A stretch of 53,002 bases of DNA. Source: an uncultured Eubacteriales bacterium. GTDB lineage: Bacteria; Bacillota; Clostridia; Lachnospirales; CAG-274. A program made the translations under genes and the position numbers. Location: assembly GCA_902496345.1 (NCBI GenBank), contig CABVAP010000003.1, forward strand, positions 1-53,002, in the 5' to 3' direction. The stretch's first letter is position 1, and the number at the start of each line of letters is the position of its first letter. Positions 42,127-51,700 of this stretch are shown piece by piece. Below the pieces are notes generated by a model, which did not search any database, had not been told where the DNA came from, and saw only the letters and a list, made by a program, of their open reading frames with translations.

Positions 42127-44049
42127 TTAAGCTTCTGTAGTTTCTCCAGTAGCTTCTTCTGGTTTACCTTCAGCTTCTTTAATGCTAAGACTAATTTTTT
42201 TGTTTTCAACATCAAAATCAGTAACTTTAGCTTTAACAACCTGTCCAATTTCTAAAACATCTTCAGGTTTAGCGATGTGTTTGTAAGAGATTTGAGAAAT
42301 GTGGATAAGTCCGTCTACACCTTCTTCAAGTTCAACGAAAGCACCAAAAGGAACCATTCTTACAACTTTGCCTTCAACGATGTTTCCAATAGCATATTTT
42401 TCAGGAGCAGATTTCCAAGGGTCATTGTTTACATCTTTTAAAGATAAAGAAATTTTACCTTTTTCGCTGTTTACATCTAAAACAGTAACAGTAACTTTAT
42501 CACCTTCAGATAAAACATCAGAAACTTTTTTAACACGTCCCCAGCTCATTTCAGAGATGTGGATAAGTCCATCAACACCTCCGATGTCAACAAAAGCACC
42601 AAAGTCAACGATTCTGCTAACAGTTCCTTCGATTTTGTCGCCAGCGTGGATAGATTCGAATACTTTCTTTCTCTTTTCAGCGATTTCTTTCTGAACGAGT
42701 TCTTTTCTACCAGCAATAATACGACGTTTAGCTTTGTCAAATTCAAGAATGTTGAAATCAAATTCTTTGTTTTTGAATTCAGTTAAATCTTCAACAAATC
42801 TGTTTGAAATCTGAGAAGAAGGAACGAAAACTCTTTTGTTATTGATAAGAGCAATAAGACCGCCTTTAACGATTTCAGTAATTTTACCTTTGATAGTAGT
42901 TTTGTTGTTGAAAGCTTCTTCGATTTCTTCATAACCTTTGTTAGCTTCAAGTCTTTTTCTAGAAACAAGAACGTTACCGTCACCATCGTTTACTCTAACA
43001 ACGAAAACTTCGATTTCGTCACCAGCTTTAACAACATCAGCAGGGTCAACATCAGGATTTTCAGAAAATTCATTTCTAGGGATAATTCCGTCAGATTTGT
43101 AACCAAGGTTTACAGATACTTCACCGTTGCTTACACTTATAACTGTGCCTGTAACAACATCTCCTGTATGTAAAGTAATTAAGCTTTTGTCAAGCATCTC
43201 CGCAAAATTTTCATTTTCACTCATTATATTAATAGCCTCCTTTATTATAACTGGTGGTGTTGAAGCACCAGCTGTTACTCCAATTTTATCACTTTTTCGC
43301 AAAATATTCAACTGTAAATTGTAAATTGTTTCGCATAAAAACGTATTTTTGCAATATTTTTTACTTATTTCAAACAATTTTCTTGTATTAGAACTTTTAG
43401 AATCTCCAATAACAATCATTTTGTCAACCTTTTTAGCAATTTCGACTGCTTCTTTTTGTCTATCGTCTGTAGCCGAACAAATAGTGTTGTGAATTTTAAC
43501 ATTGGCAAACTTGCAAAAAATTTCTGAAATTTCAGCAAAAATATCTGTTTGATACGTTGTTTGAACAACCAGAGTATAATTTTTATTTTTTTCGATGTTG
43601 GTGTTTAACGCCTCCTCAGGCGAATTTATAATAATTCCGCTGTTTTCTGCCCAGCCATTAATCCCAATAATTTCAGGGTGTTCCTTATTTCCAACAATAA
43701 TTATTTCGTCACCATTGTTATAGGCATCGTTTACAATGTTGTGGATTTTTTTTACAAAAGGGCAAGTACAATCAATATAGTTAATTTTTCTCTCATCAAG
43801 TTCATTATAAATTGCTTTAGGAACACCGTGAGAGCGAATTATAACGGTTGCATTTTCATCGGCAACATCATCAAAATTGTCGATAACAAAAACGCCCTTT
43901 TCTTCCAAATCAGAAATAACAAATTTGTTGTGTATAAGAGGCCCATAGGTATATATTTTACCGGAGCCAGTTATATTGTTGTATGCACATTCAATAGCTC
44001 GTTTTACGCCGAAGCAAAAACCGGCAGATTTAGCAAGAATAATTTCCAT
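42127..44049 (-). CDS. ispH: IspH (HMBPP reductase) - ribosomal protein S1 fusion
   Basis: 640 aa. Residues 1-280 are IspH/LytB, the last enzyme of the MEP isoprenoid pathway. Cluster cysteines lie in SAGFCFGVKRAIE (Cys12), DCTCPFVKKIH and HNTICSATDDRQ, and a VTAGASTPP motif is present. Residues 290-620 hold four S1 RNA-binding domains, starting at GDVVTGTVISVSNGEVSVNL, TIKGKITEIVKGG, GDKIEGTVSRIVDFGAFVDI and GNIVEGKVVRMVPFGAFVEL. This fusion is a known trait of Clostridia; the S1 part probably acts in translation initiation. It follows the cmk fusion by 20 nt. Confidence 0.96.
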   Translation of the reverse strand: MEIILAKSAGFCFGVKRAIECAYNNITGSGKIYTYGPLIHNKFVISDLEEKGVFVIDNFDDVADENATVIIRSHGVPKAIYNELDERKINYIDCTCPFVKKIHNIVNDAYNNGDEIIIVGNKEHPEIIGINGWAENSGIIINSPEEALNTNIEKNKNYTLVVQTTYQTDIFAEISEIFCKFANVKIHNTICSATDDRQKEAVEIAKKVDKMIVIGDSKSSNTRKLFEISKKYCKNTFLCETIYNLQLNILRKSDKIGVTAGASTPPVIIKEAINIMSENENFAEMLDKSLITLHTGDVVTGTVISVSNGEVSVNLGYKSDGIIPRNEFSENPDVDPADVVKAGDEIEVFVVRVNDGDGNVLVSRKRLEANKGYEEIEEAFNNKTTIKGKITEIVKGGLIALINNKRVFVPSSQISNRFVEDLTEFKNKEFDFNILEFDKAKRRIIAGRKELVQKEIAEKRKKVFESIHAGDKIEGTVSRIVDFGAFVDIGGVDGLIHISEMSWGRVKKVSDVLSEGDKVTVTVLDVNSEKGKISLSLKDVNNDPWKSAPEKYAIGNIVEGKVVRMVPFGAFVELEEGVDGLIHISQISYKHIAKPEDVLEIGQVVKAKVTDFDVENKKISLSIKEAEGKPEEATGETTEA

Positions 44050-44069
44050 TTTTTCAATCCTTTAGATAA

Positions 44070-45101
44070 TTATTTTTTTACATTTTTAATCATATCAATA
44101 ATATCTGATGTAACTTCATCAATTCCCTTGTCTGTAGAATTGTATAATATAGCGTCATCAGCTTTTCTAAGAGGAGAAAACTCTCTATTTTTGTCACTTT
44201 CATCTCTGTCAATAATTTCTTGTTTAATTTTATCAAAATCAAATTCAATGCCTTTTTCTTTAAGTTCATTACAACGGCGTTTTGTTCTTTCAGAAACATC
44301 AGCGTCCATATATATTTTAACATCAGCATTAGGTAAAACGCAAGTCCCAACATCTCTACCGTCCATAACAATATTATCATAATCTGCAAATTTTTTCTGC
44401 ATATCAACAAGAACTTCACGAACTTTTTTGATAGCAGCAACATCAGACGCACCTTTTGCAACTTCCTGCCTTCTAATATCAGAAGTAACATCTACACCGT
44501 TTAAATATATATTCTGTTCATTGTTTTTATATTTAAGCTCAATCTTAATATCATCAAGTGCTTTTTCAACAGCAGAAATATTTTCTGTATCTATTCTGTT
44601 TTGAATACAATAGAGAGCAACAGAACGATACATAGCACCGGTATCGACATATATAAAACCAAGCTCTTTTGAAATACGTTTAGCAATTGTGCTTTTGCCA
44701 GAACCGGCAGGGCCATCAATTGCAACAGCGATTAATTTTTTTTTTGCGAGGTCAGGTCTAAGTTTGACTGCCCCCTTTAGGTAACTGTGTTTCATTTCTT
44801 TTTGCTTCTTGTCACATTCAACATTGACAAGAACCCTGATACACATTTCAAGACTACCTTTAACGTACATTTCTTGAGTACACATAAGCCCAGCCTCAAC
44901 AATACCGACTTCTCTAGCTGCAACAGCAGGATAAACTGCGTCAATATCTTTAGTAGCCGTAAAAATAATAGAAACAATATCTTCTAAATCAAGATTGTTA
45001 GAATTTATAACATCGTTCAAAAGGACTTTTGTGTTTTCAAGGATACACTCTCTACTATTTTCCTCAATAGTAATAGCACCCCTTATACTGCAATAAGACA
45101 A
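44070..45101 (-). CDS. cmk: Chorismate mutase (AroH type) - cytidylate kinase fusion
   Basis: 343 aa from the TTG at 45101, with AAGGAG 8-9 nt upstream; a GTG three codons earlier (45110) is too close to that site. Residues 1-118 match B. subtilis AroH: Arg7, Arg63, Cys74, Glu77, Arg89, Tyr107 and Arg115 align with its catalytic residues at nearly identical numbers. Residues 123-343 are cytidylate kinase, with P-loop GPAGSGKST, then VDTGAMYRSVALYC, VMDGRDVGTCVLPNAD and a late FSPLRKADDAI. One chain thus joins prephenate synthesis to CMP/dCMP phosphorylation. The site overlaps the stop of the YhiN gene, and ispH follows 20 nt later. Confidence 0.93.
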   Translation of the reverse strand: MSYCSIRGAITIEENSRECILENTKVLLNDVINSNNLDLEDIVSIIFTATKDIDAVYPAVAAREVGIVEAGLMCTQEMYVKGSLEMCIRVLVNVECDKKQKEMKHSYLKGAVKLRPDLAKKKLIAVAIDGPAGSGKSTIAKRISKELGFIYVDTGAMYRSVALYCIQNRIDTENISAVEKALDDIKIELKYKNNEQNIYLNGVDVTSDIRRQEVAKGASDVAAIKKVREVLVDMQKKFADYDNIVMDGRDVGTCVLPNADVKIYMDADVSERTKRRCNELKEKGIEFDFDKIKQEIIDRDESDKNREFSPLRKADDAILYNSTDKGIDEVTSDIIDMIKNVKK

Positions 45102-45113
45102 TTCATACACTCC

Positions 45114-46337
45114 TTACACATTTGTTCCTGCGAGATAACCGGTTGAGAAAGCGACTTGCAAATTAAAACCACCTGTAAAACTATCGACATCAATAACCTC
45201 ACCGGCAAAAAATAAACCGTCAACAACTTTAGATGCCATAGTACTAGGGTCAATTTCATCAACATTAACACCACCACAAGTAATAACAGCCTCAGAAAAA
45301 CCGGTAGTATCAATTATGTGTAGTTTCAAATTTTTAAGCAAGGAACAAAGTTTTTTTCTTTCATCTTTTGTAATTTCATTAACCTTTTTGTCAGGGTCAA
45401 TGTTAGATAACCTTATTATAACAGGAATTATCTTCTGTGGCAATAACTGTTCAAGGCTATTTTTAAAAGTTTTGTTAATAAATTTTTCAAAATCTCTAAG
45501 TATACGAGAATCAAGTTCTTTATCGGACAGAGCCGGTTTAAGGTCAATAATAATTTCAGGTTTTTCTGAAATTTTGTCAGTAATGTATCTGCTTGCACTT
45601 AAAATAAGAGGGCCGGTAACACCAAAATGAGTAAACATCATTTCTCCGAAGTTTTTATAAACAGATTTACCTCCTATTTTAACTTCAATAGAAACATTTT
45701 TCAAGCTAAGACCTTGAAGTTCTTTGCACCATTTTTCCTCAGCTTTAAGAGGAACAAGTGACGGATATAATTTTGAAACAGTATGCCCACATTTTTTAGC
45801 GAACCTGTAGCCGTCACCGGTAGAGCCGGTTACAGGATAAGAGAGTCCACCTGTTGCGATAATAACGCTGTCGGCCAAAATTTCAGAACCGTCTTTAAGT
45901 TTAACCCCCAAAATTTTATTACTTTCAATAATAATATCGTCAACTTCCGTTTTGAGTTTAATATCAACATTGTTTTTTTTCAAAAATCTTTCAAGTCCTT
46001 TTATAATGTCACTTGACTTATCAGATTTAGGAAAAACCCTGTTACCTCTTTCCACTTTAAGTTTAATACCAAGGTTTTCAAAAAACTCCATAGTTTGCTC
46101 ACTACCAAAAGTGTAAAAAGCACTGTACATAAAATAAGGATTAGAAACAGTATTTTGAATTAGAGTTTCGGGGTCAGAGGCATTTGTGACGTTACACCTG
46201 CCCTTTCCGGTAATATAAAGTTTTTTACCGAGCTTTTCATTTTTTTCAATAAGAATAACTTTGTTTCCGTTTAAAGAGGCATAACCAGCGGCAATCATAC
46301 CAGCAGGGCCTCCACCGATTACAATAACTTTTTTCAT
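45114..46337 (-). CDS. YhiN-family FAD-dependent oxidoreductase
   Basis: 407 aa from the ATG at 46337; a TTG four codons earlier has poor spacing. N-terminal FAD dinucleotide fold MKKVIVIGGGPAGMIAAGYA, then LIEKNEKLGKKLYITGKGRC and NVTNASD. Middle ATGGLSYPVTGSTGDGYRFA and C-terminal AGEVIDVDSFTGGFNLQVAF are family signatures of HI0933/YhiN flavoproteins (BaiN-like). Members act on varied substrates; no specific reaction is assigned. It precedes the cmk fusion with the ribosome binding site overlapping its stop. Confidence 0.92.
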   Translation of the reverse strand: MKKVIVIGGGPAGMIAAGYASLNGNKVILIEKNEKLGKKLYITGKGRCNVTNASDPETLIQNTVSNPYFMYSAFYTFGSEQTMEFFENLGIKLKVERGNRVFPKSDKSSDIIKGLERFLKKNNVDIKLKTEVDDIIIESNKILGVKLKDGSEILADSVIIATGGLSYPVTGSTGDGYRFAKKCGHTVSKLYPSLVPLKAEEKWCKELQGLSLKNVSIEVKIGGKSVYKNFGEMMFTHFGVTGPLILSASRYITDKISEKPEIIIDLKPALSDKELDSRILRDFEKFINKTFKNSLEQLLPQKIIPVIIRLSNIDPDKKVNEITKDERKKLCSLLKNLKLHIIDTTGFSEAVITCGGVNVDEIDPSTMASKVVDGLFFAGEVIDVDSFTGGFNLQVAFSTGYLAGTNV

Positions 46338-46351
46338 ATTATAAACCAATC

Positions 46352-47236
46352 CTATATATATTTTTGTGGTGTATTAGATGTATAAACTTGATATTCGTTC
46401 CAGATTCTTTCGAGGTTATCAAGATTTTTCATAAGTTCATCTTTTTTGCTAACACTTATTCCAACAAGTAATGCGTTAATAACACTTAGAGGAGCAACAA
46501 GAGAATCAACAAAAGAAACCATATCACTTCTGGCAGTCAAAGAAAAATCAGCATATTTAACAAGAGGCGAAACCTTGCAGTCAGTTATGGCGATTGTCTG
46601 AACACCTTTTTTTCTTGTATATTCCATAGCCTTTATAGTACGCTGGGAATATCTAGGGAAACTAATTCCAATAAATAAATCCCCCTCGTCCATTTTATAA
46701 ATCTGTTCAAATATTTCTGTTGACGCATAAGAGTTTATAAGAACAGCGTCATCAATCATAAGATTTAAATAAAAATGAAGAAAAGATGCCAAAGCAAACG
46801 AACTTCTTCCACCAAAGATGTAAACTCTTTTAGCAGCAAGAATAGCATTAACACATTGTTCAAAAACCTTTTCATCAATTTCATTTAAAGTATTATGAAT
46901 TCTGTCAGAGTCGGACTCTAAAACAGATTTAAGGATACTTTTATCGCTTTTTTCCATTCTGTCAGATGAAACCTGAATCCTTTGAGAAGCTGTAAGTTTT
47001 GTTTTAACTAATTCCTCAAGGGCTCTTTGTAATTTAGGATAACCGTCAAAGCCAAGTTCGATAGCAAATCTAACAACCGTAGATTCGCTAACCCCCGTAA
47101 TTTCACCAAGTTTAGAAGCAGTAAGATAAATAGCTTTGTCATAATCTTCAATTAAGAATTTAGCAATTCTCTTTTGTCCCTTGCTCAGCTCAGGTATTTT
47201 CTTTTGTATCGTATTTAACAAATCATTTTCTTCCAT
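46352..47236 (-). CDS. RpiR/MurR-family transcription regulator
   Basis: 294 aa from the ATG at 47236, where GGAG lies 9 nt upstream; the ATG at 47251 has no site. N-terminal helix-turn-helix (about 20-75) with LGEITGVSESTVVRFAIELG, then C-terminal SIS sugar-phosphate-binding domain (about 115-240) with KRVYIFGGRSSFALASFLHF and GISFPRYSQRTIKAMEYTRK. Regulators of this type sense phosphosugars. It lies 14 nt upstream of the YhiN gene and between gap and cmk; its target is not evident from the window. Confidence 0.92.
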   Translation of the reverse strand: MEENDLLNTIQKKIPELSKGQKRIAKFLIEDYDKAIYLTASKLGEITGVSESTVVRFAIELGFDGYPKLQRALEELVKTKLTASQRIQVSSDRMEKSDKSILKSVLESDSDRIHNTLNEIDEKVFEQCVNAILAAKRVYIFGGRSSFALASFLHFYLNLMIDDAVLINSYASTEIFEQIYKMDEGDLFIGISFPRYSQRTIKAMEYTRKKGVQTIAITDCKVSPLVKYADFSLTARSDMVSFVDSLVAPLSVINALLVGISVSKKDELMKNLDNLERIWNEYQVYTSNTPQKYI

Positions 47237-47278
47237 TTTAGAATGCTCCATTTTTATAAGATAATACTTTCAAAAAAC

Positions 47279-47313
47279 AAGACTGCCTGTAAAGCAAATT
47301 TCCAGACAGCCTT
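47279..47313 (-). terminator. Terminator of gap
   Basis: Minus-strand RNA pairs AAGGCTGTCTG with CAGGCAGTCTT over 11 bp using two G-U pairs, then TTGTTTTTTG. It lies 61 nt after the gap stop and has a GGCTGTC core. Confidence 0.75.
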
Positions 47314-47373
47314 ATCTTTTAACAGCAAAATGATAAATCATTTATGCTGTTTGATATAAAATATCTTTTTCAA

Positions 47374-48381
47374 TTAGAATTTGTCTACAGTTGACATATG
47401 AGAGATTAAGTCAAGAACTTTGTTTGAATAACCCCATTCATTGTCATACCAAGCAACTAATTTAACGAAGTTGTCATTTAAAGCGATACCAGCTTTAGCA
47501 TCGAATACAGATGTGCAGTATTCGTTTACAAAGTCAGTAGAAACAACATCGTCTTCAGTGTATCCTAAGATACCTTTTAAAGCGCCTTCAGAAGCTTTTT
47601 TAACAGCAGCTTTGATTTCTTCGTAAGTTGCTGGTTTTTCAAGACGGCAAGTAAGGTCAACAACAGATACGTCTGGAGTAGGAACTCTGAAAGACATACC
47701 AGTAAGTTTACCATTTAATTCAGGGATAACTTTACCAACTGCTTTAGCAGCACCAGTTGAAGAAGGAATGATGTTAGCAGCAGCAGCACGTCCACCTCTC
47801 CAGTCTTTTTTAGAAGGTCCGTCAACAGTTTTCTGAGTAGCTGTAGTAGCGTGAACAGTAGTCATAAGACCTTCAACGATACCAAAGTTGTCATTGATAA
47901 CTTTAGATAAAGGAGCAAGACAGTTAGTAGTACAAGAAGCGTTAGAAACGATGTTCATATCAGTAGTGTATTTATCGTTGTTTACACCCATAACGAACAT
48001 AGGAGCATCTTTAGATGGAGCAGAGATAACAACTTTTTTAGCGCCACCTTTGAAGTGAGCGTTAGCTTTGTCCATAGTTGTGAATACACCAGTTGATTCA
48101 ACAACATAGTCAGCTCCAACACTACCCCAAGCGATTTCTTCAGGGTTCATACAAGCAAATACAGCGATTTCTTTACCGTTTACAACGAGTTTGCCATCTT
48201 TAGCGTAAGCTTCGCCATTGAATTTGCCGTGAACTGAATCATATTTAAGCATATATACCATATAGTCAACATCGATAAATGGGTCGTTGATAGCAACAAC
48301 TTCCAAGTTATCTCTTTCTACAGAAGCACGGAAAACAAGACGACCGATACGTCCAAAACCATTAATACCTACTTTTACCAT
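47374..48381 (-). CDS. gap: Glyceraldehyde-3-phosphate dehydrogenase
   Basis: 335 aa, full length. NAD-binding start VKVGINGFGRIGRLVFRASV, active-site SNASCTTNCLAPLSKVI (Cys at about 152) and the late VAWYDNEWGYSNKVLDLI are textbook GAPDH. It is a glycolytic enzyme of the cytosol. GGAGGA precedes the ATG and an extended -10 promoter lies at 48503-48512. Single gene with its own terminator. Confidence 0.97.
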   Translation of the reverse strand: MVKVGINGFGRIGRLVFRASVERDNLEVVAINDPFIDVDYMVYMLKYDSVHGKFNGEAYAKDGKLVVNGKEIAVFACMNPEEIAWGSVGADYVVESTGVFTTMDKANAHFKGGAKKVVISAPSKDAPMFVMGVNNDKYTTDMNIVSNASCTTNCLAPLSKVINDNFGIVEGLMTTVHATTATQKTVDGPSKKDWRGGRAAAANIIPSSTGAAKAVGKVIPELNGKLTGMSFRVPTPDVSVVDLTCRLEKPATYEEIKAAVKKASEGALKGILGYTEDDVVSTDFVNEYCTSVFDAKAGIALNDNFVKLVAWYDNEWGYSNKVLDLISHMSTVDKF

Positions 48382-48502
48382 TTTTAAAATCCTCCTATTA
48401 AATATAATTTATAATAGACTGTGTTTTACGAAAGAAGGAAAATTCCAACTTTCAAAATTGGATAATCATATCAAATAAAGATATAATTTAATCCTTGAAT
48501 GT

Positions 48503-48512
48503 ATTATATCAC
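48503..48512 (-). promoter_or_regulatory. Extended -10 promoter of gap
   Basis: Minus strand GTGATATAAT, preceded by TTT and followed by AC, about 122 nt before the gap start. A weak TTTAAT -35 lies 17 nt upstream. Confidence 0.55.
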
Positions 48513-48551
48513 AAAATAAGATAGAATTAAACATTTTTTTAACAATTTTTT

Positions 48552-48650
48552 TCATTTTTCTTTTTTAACAAGACTAACAAGCGAAATAATAAAGGCCGAT
48601 ATACCAAAAATTGCACCAATTGCACCAAAGATTATGCCAATTATTCTCAA
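48552..48650 (-). CDS. Small single-span membrane protein (32 aa)
   Basis: An uncalled ORF with TTG start at 48650 (AGGA about 10 nt upstream) or GTG at 48659 (35 aa). The product is MRIIGIIFGAIGAIFGISAF, then IISLVSLVKKEK and TGA: one glycine-rich hydrophobic helix and a positively charged tail. The local base composition is less AT-biased than the surroundings, which supports coding. Small membrane proteins of this form are common in Clostridia; function unknown. Confidence 0.5.
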   Translation of the reverse strand: MRIIGIIFGAIGAIFGISAFIISLVSLVKKEK

Positions 48651-48702
48651 AACATTCACTTCCTAACAGAAAAAAGATAGTCATTGTGCATAAAACAAAA
48701 GA

Positions 48703-48737
48703 ATTTTTGCAAGTAATTTTCGTATACTTGCAAAAAT
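48703..48737 (-). terminator. Terminator of purL
   Basis: Perfect 13-bp arms ATTTTTGCAAGTA / TACTTGCAAAAAT with a 9-nt loop, followed on the minus strand by TTCTTTTGTTTTA. It lies 28 nt after the purL stop. Confidence 0.88.
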
Positions 48738-48764
48738 CTCTTGTATTATCAATTAAAAGACAAA

Positions 48765-51700
48765 TTATTTAAAGTAAGCTACGCCAGATTCAAAGATTTT
48801 CTGGTCTTTTTCTCCACAAATATTTTTGTAAAGATAATCGCCAATACGTTCAGAATGTGCCATTTTACCAAGCACACGACCGTCAGGGCTTGTAATACCT
48901 TCGATTGCATATAAAGAACCATTAGGATTATTTTTTATATCGTAAGAAGCAACACCGTTATCATTTACATATTGAGTTGCAATTTGACCGTTTTCTGCAA
49001 GTTTTTTGATAATAGATTCATCAGCAACAAATCTACCCTCACCGTGAGAGATAGCAACTTTGTGAATATCCCCAACATTTACGTTCCATAACCAAGGAGA
49101 TTTGTTAGAAACGATTTTAGTTGTAGCAAGGCAAGAAACGTGGCGACCAATAGTGTTGAAAGTAAGAGTTGGACTGTCCTCTTTCATATCTCTTATTTCA
49201 CCGTAAGGAACAAGTCCAAGTTTAATAAGGGCTTGGAAACCGTTACAAATACCAATCATAAGACCATCTCTGGTTTTAAGGAGGTCATTAACAGCCTCTT
49301 TAACTTTAGGGTTTCTAAATACAGCAGCGATAAATTTACCGGAACCCTCTGGTTCGTCACCGGCACTAAATCCACCAGGAACCATAATGATTTGAGAATT
49401 TTTAATCATTTCAACCATTTTGTCAATAGATTGTTCAAGCCAAGAAGTTTTAAGATTGCTGATTACTAAAGTATCTGCAATTGCACCGGCTTTCTGGAAA
49501 GCCTTTTGAGAATCATATTCACAGTTAGTACCAGGAAAAACAGGAATAAACACACGAGGAGAAACAATTCCCTTTCCGCTTGTTTTCTTTTCAATAACAT
49601 TAAATTCTTTTATAGCGATGTCTTTTTCTTCTGCTTTGTCATAAAGCATAGTTGGGAATATTTTTTCAAGTGGTTTAACCCAAGCCTCTAAAGCCTCACT
49701 CATAGAAATTTCAGTGCCATTTACGATAAATTTTTCATCTTCAATAGTTTCACCAATAATCTCAAAATTAAACCCATCAAATAATTTTTCAACTTCAGCT
49801 TTATCGCAATCCATTTCAAAAATAAATGAGCCATAAGAATAATCAAATAAATCTTCAGCATTAACCTTAGCACCGATTTTATTACCGAATGCCATTTTAC
49901 TGATAACAGCACCGATTCCGCCAACACCAAGAGTATAAGAAGAAATTATTTTTTTATCTTTAATAAGTTCGTTTACTTTTTCATAGTTTTTGATAAGTTT
50001 ATCAAAATCAGGGAGGTCATATTCATCATAATCTGTTGTAAGTTTAACTATAGGACTTCCAACTTTTTTAAATTCAGATGAAATAATATTTCCGGCTTTA
50101 GCAACATCAACAGCAAAAGAAACAAGAGTCGGAGGAACGTTCAAATCTTTGAAAGTTCCAGACATACTGTCTTTACCACCAATAGCAGCAGTACCAAGTT
50201 TCATTTGAGCTAAAAGACCACCTAAGAGAGCAACAAAAGGTTTGCCCCATTTTTCAGCTTCTTTGCCAAGTCTTTCAAAATATTCTTGGAAAGTAAGGCA
50301 AACATTCTTGTAATTTCCACCGGCAGCAACAATTTTAGAAACAGATTCAACAACTGCATAAACAGCACTGTGGAAAGGACTCCATTTGGCAACAGTAGGG
50401 TTGTAACCGTAAGACATAAGTGTAGCAGTAGTAGTTTCACCTTTAAGAACAGGAACTTTAGCTGCCATAACTTCTGTAGGTGTCATTTGAGTTTTGCCAC
50501 CAAAAGGCATAAGAACAGTGTTTGCACCGATAGTAGAGTCAAATCTTTCAACAAGACCTTTTTGGCAAGCAACATTAAGTTGTTTAAGGTTGTCAATCCA
50601 AGCCTTTTTAACATCAGTAACTTTAACGTCAGATTTTTGTTTTTTCTCTGGCATTTTAACAAAAACATCAGTATTTTGAGTTGCACCGTTAGTATCGAGG
50701 AAATCTCTTGAAATATTAACGATGTCTTTATCTCTCCAGTACATTTTAAGACGTCTGTCAGCAGTTACATCAGCAACAACAGTAGCTTCAAGATTTTCTT
50801 CGTTAGCGAATTTGATAAATTTATCAGCGTTTTGTTTTTCGATAACTACCGCCATTCTTTCTTGAGATTCAGAGATAGCAAGTTCGGTACCGTCAAGGCC
50901 CTCATATTTTTTAGGAACTTTGTCAAGATTAATAACAAGACCGTCTGCAAGTTCACCTATAGCAACAGAAACACCACCGGCGCCAAAGTCATTACATCTT
51001 TTAATCATAGTACTAACTTCAGGGTTTCTAAATAATCTTTGTAATTTTCTTTCAGTTGGGGCATTACCTTTTTGAACTTCTGCACCACAAGTAAGAATAG
51101 ATTCTTCATTGTGTTCTTTAGAAGAACCAGTAGCACCGCCACAACCGTCACGACCTGTTCTGCCACCAACAAGGATAATGATGTCACCCTCTGCAGGAAC
51201 TTCTCTTACAACGTGGCTCTTAGGGGCAGCAGCGATAACAGCACCGATTTCCATACGTTTAGCAACATAACCCTCATCATAGATTTCAGAAACGTGACCT
51301 GTAGCAAGACCGATTTGGTTACCGTAAGCACTGTAGCCGTGAGCAGCAGAAGTAGTAATTTTTCTTTGAGGGAGTTTACCGGCAAGAGTATCAGCGACAG
51401 GAATAGTAGGGTCACCACTTCCTGTAACACGCATTGCCTGATAAACGTAAGACCTACCTGAAAGTGGGTCACGAATAGCACCACCAAGACAAGTAGCAGC
51501 ACCACCAAAAGGTTCAATTTCAGTAGGGTGATTATGAGTTTCGTTTTTAAACATAATGAGCCAATCTTCTTCTTTTCCGTCAATATCGACAGGAACAACA
51601 ATGCTACAAGCATTAATTTCTTCGGATTGGTCAAGGTTATCGAGTTTGCCGTTAGCTCTAAGGGCTTTCATACCGATAACAGCAATATCCATAAGACAAA

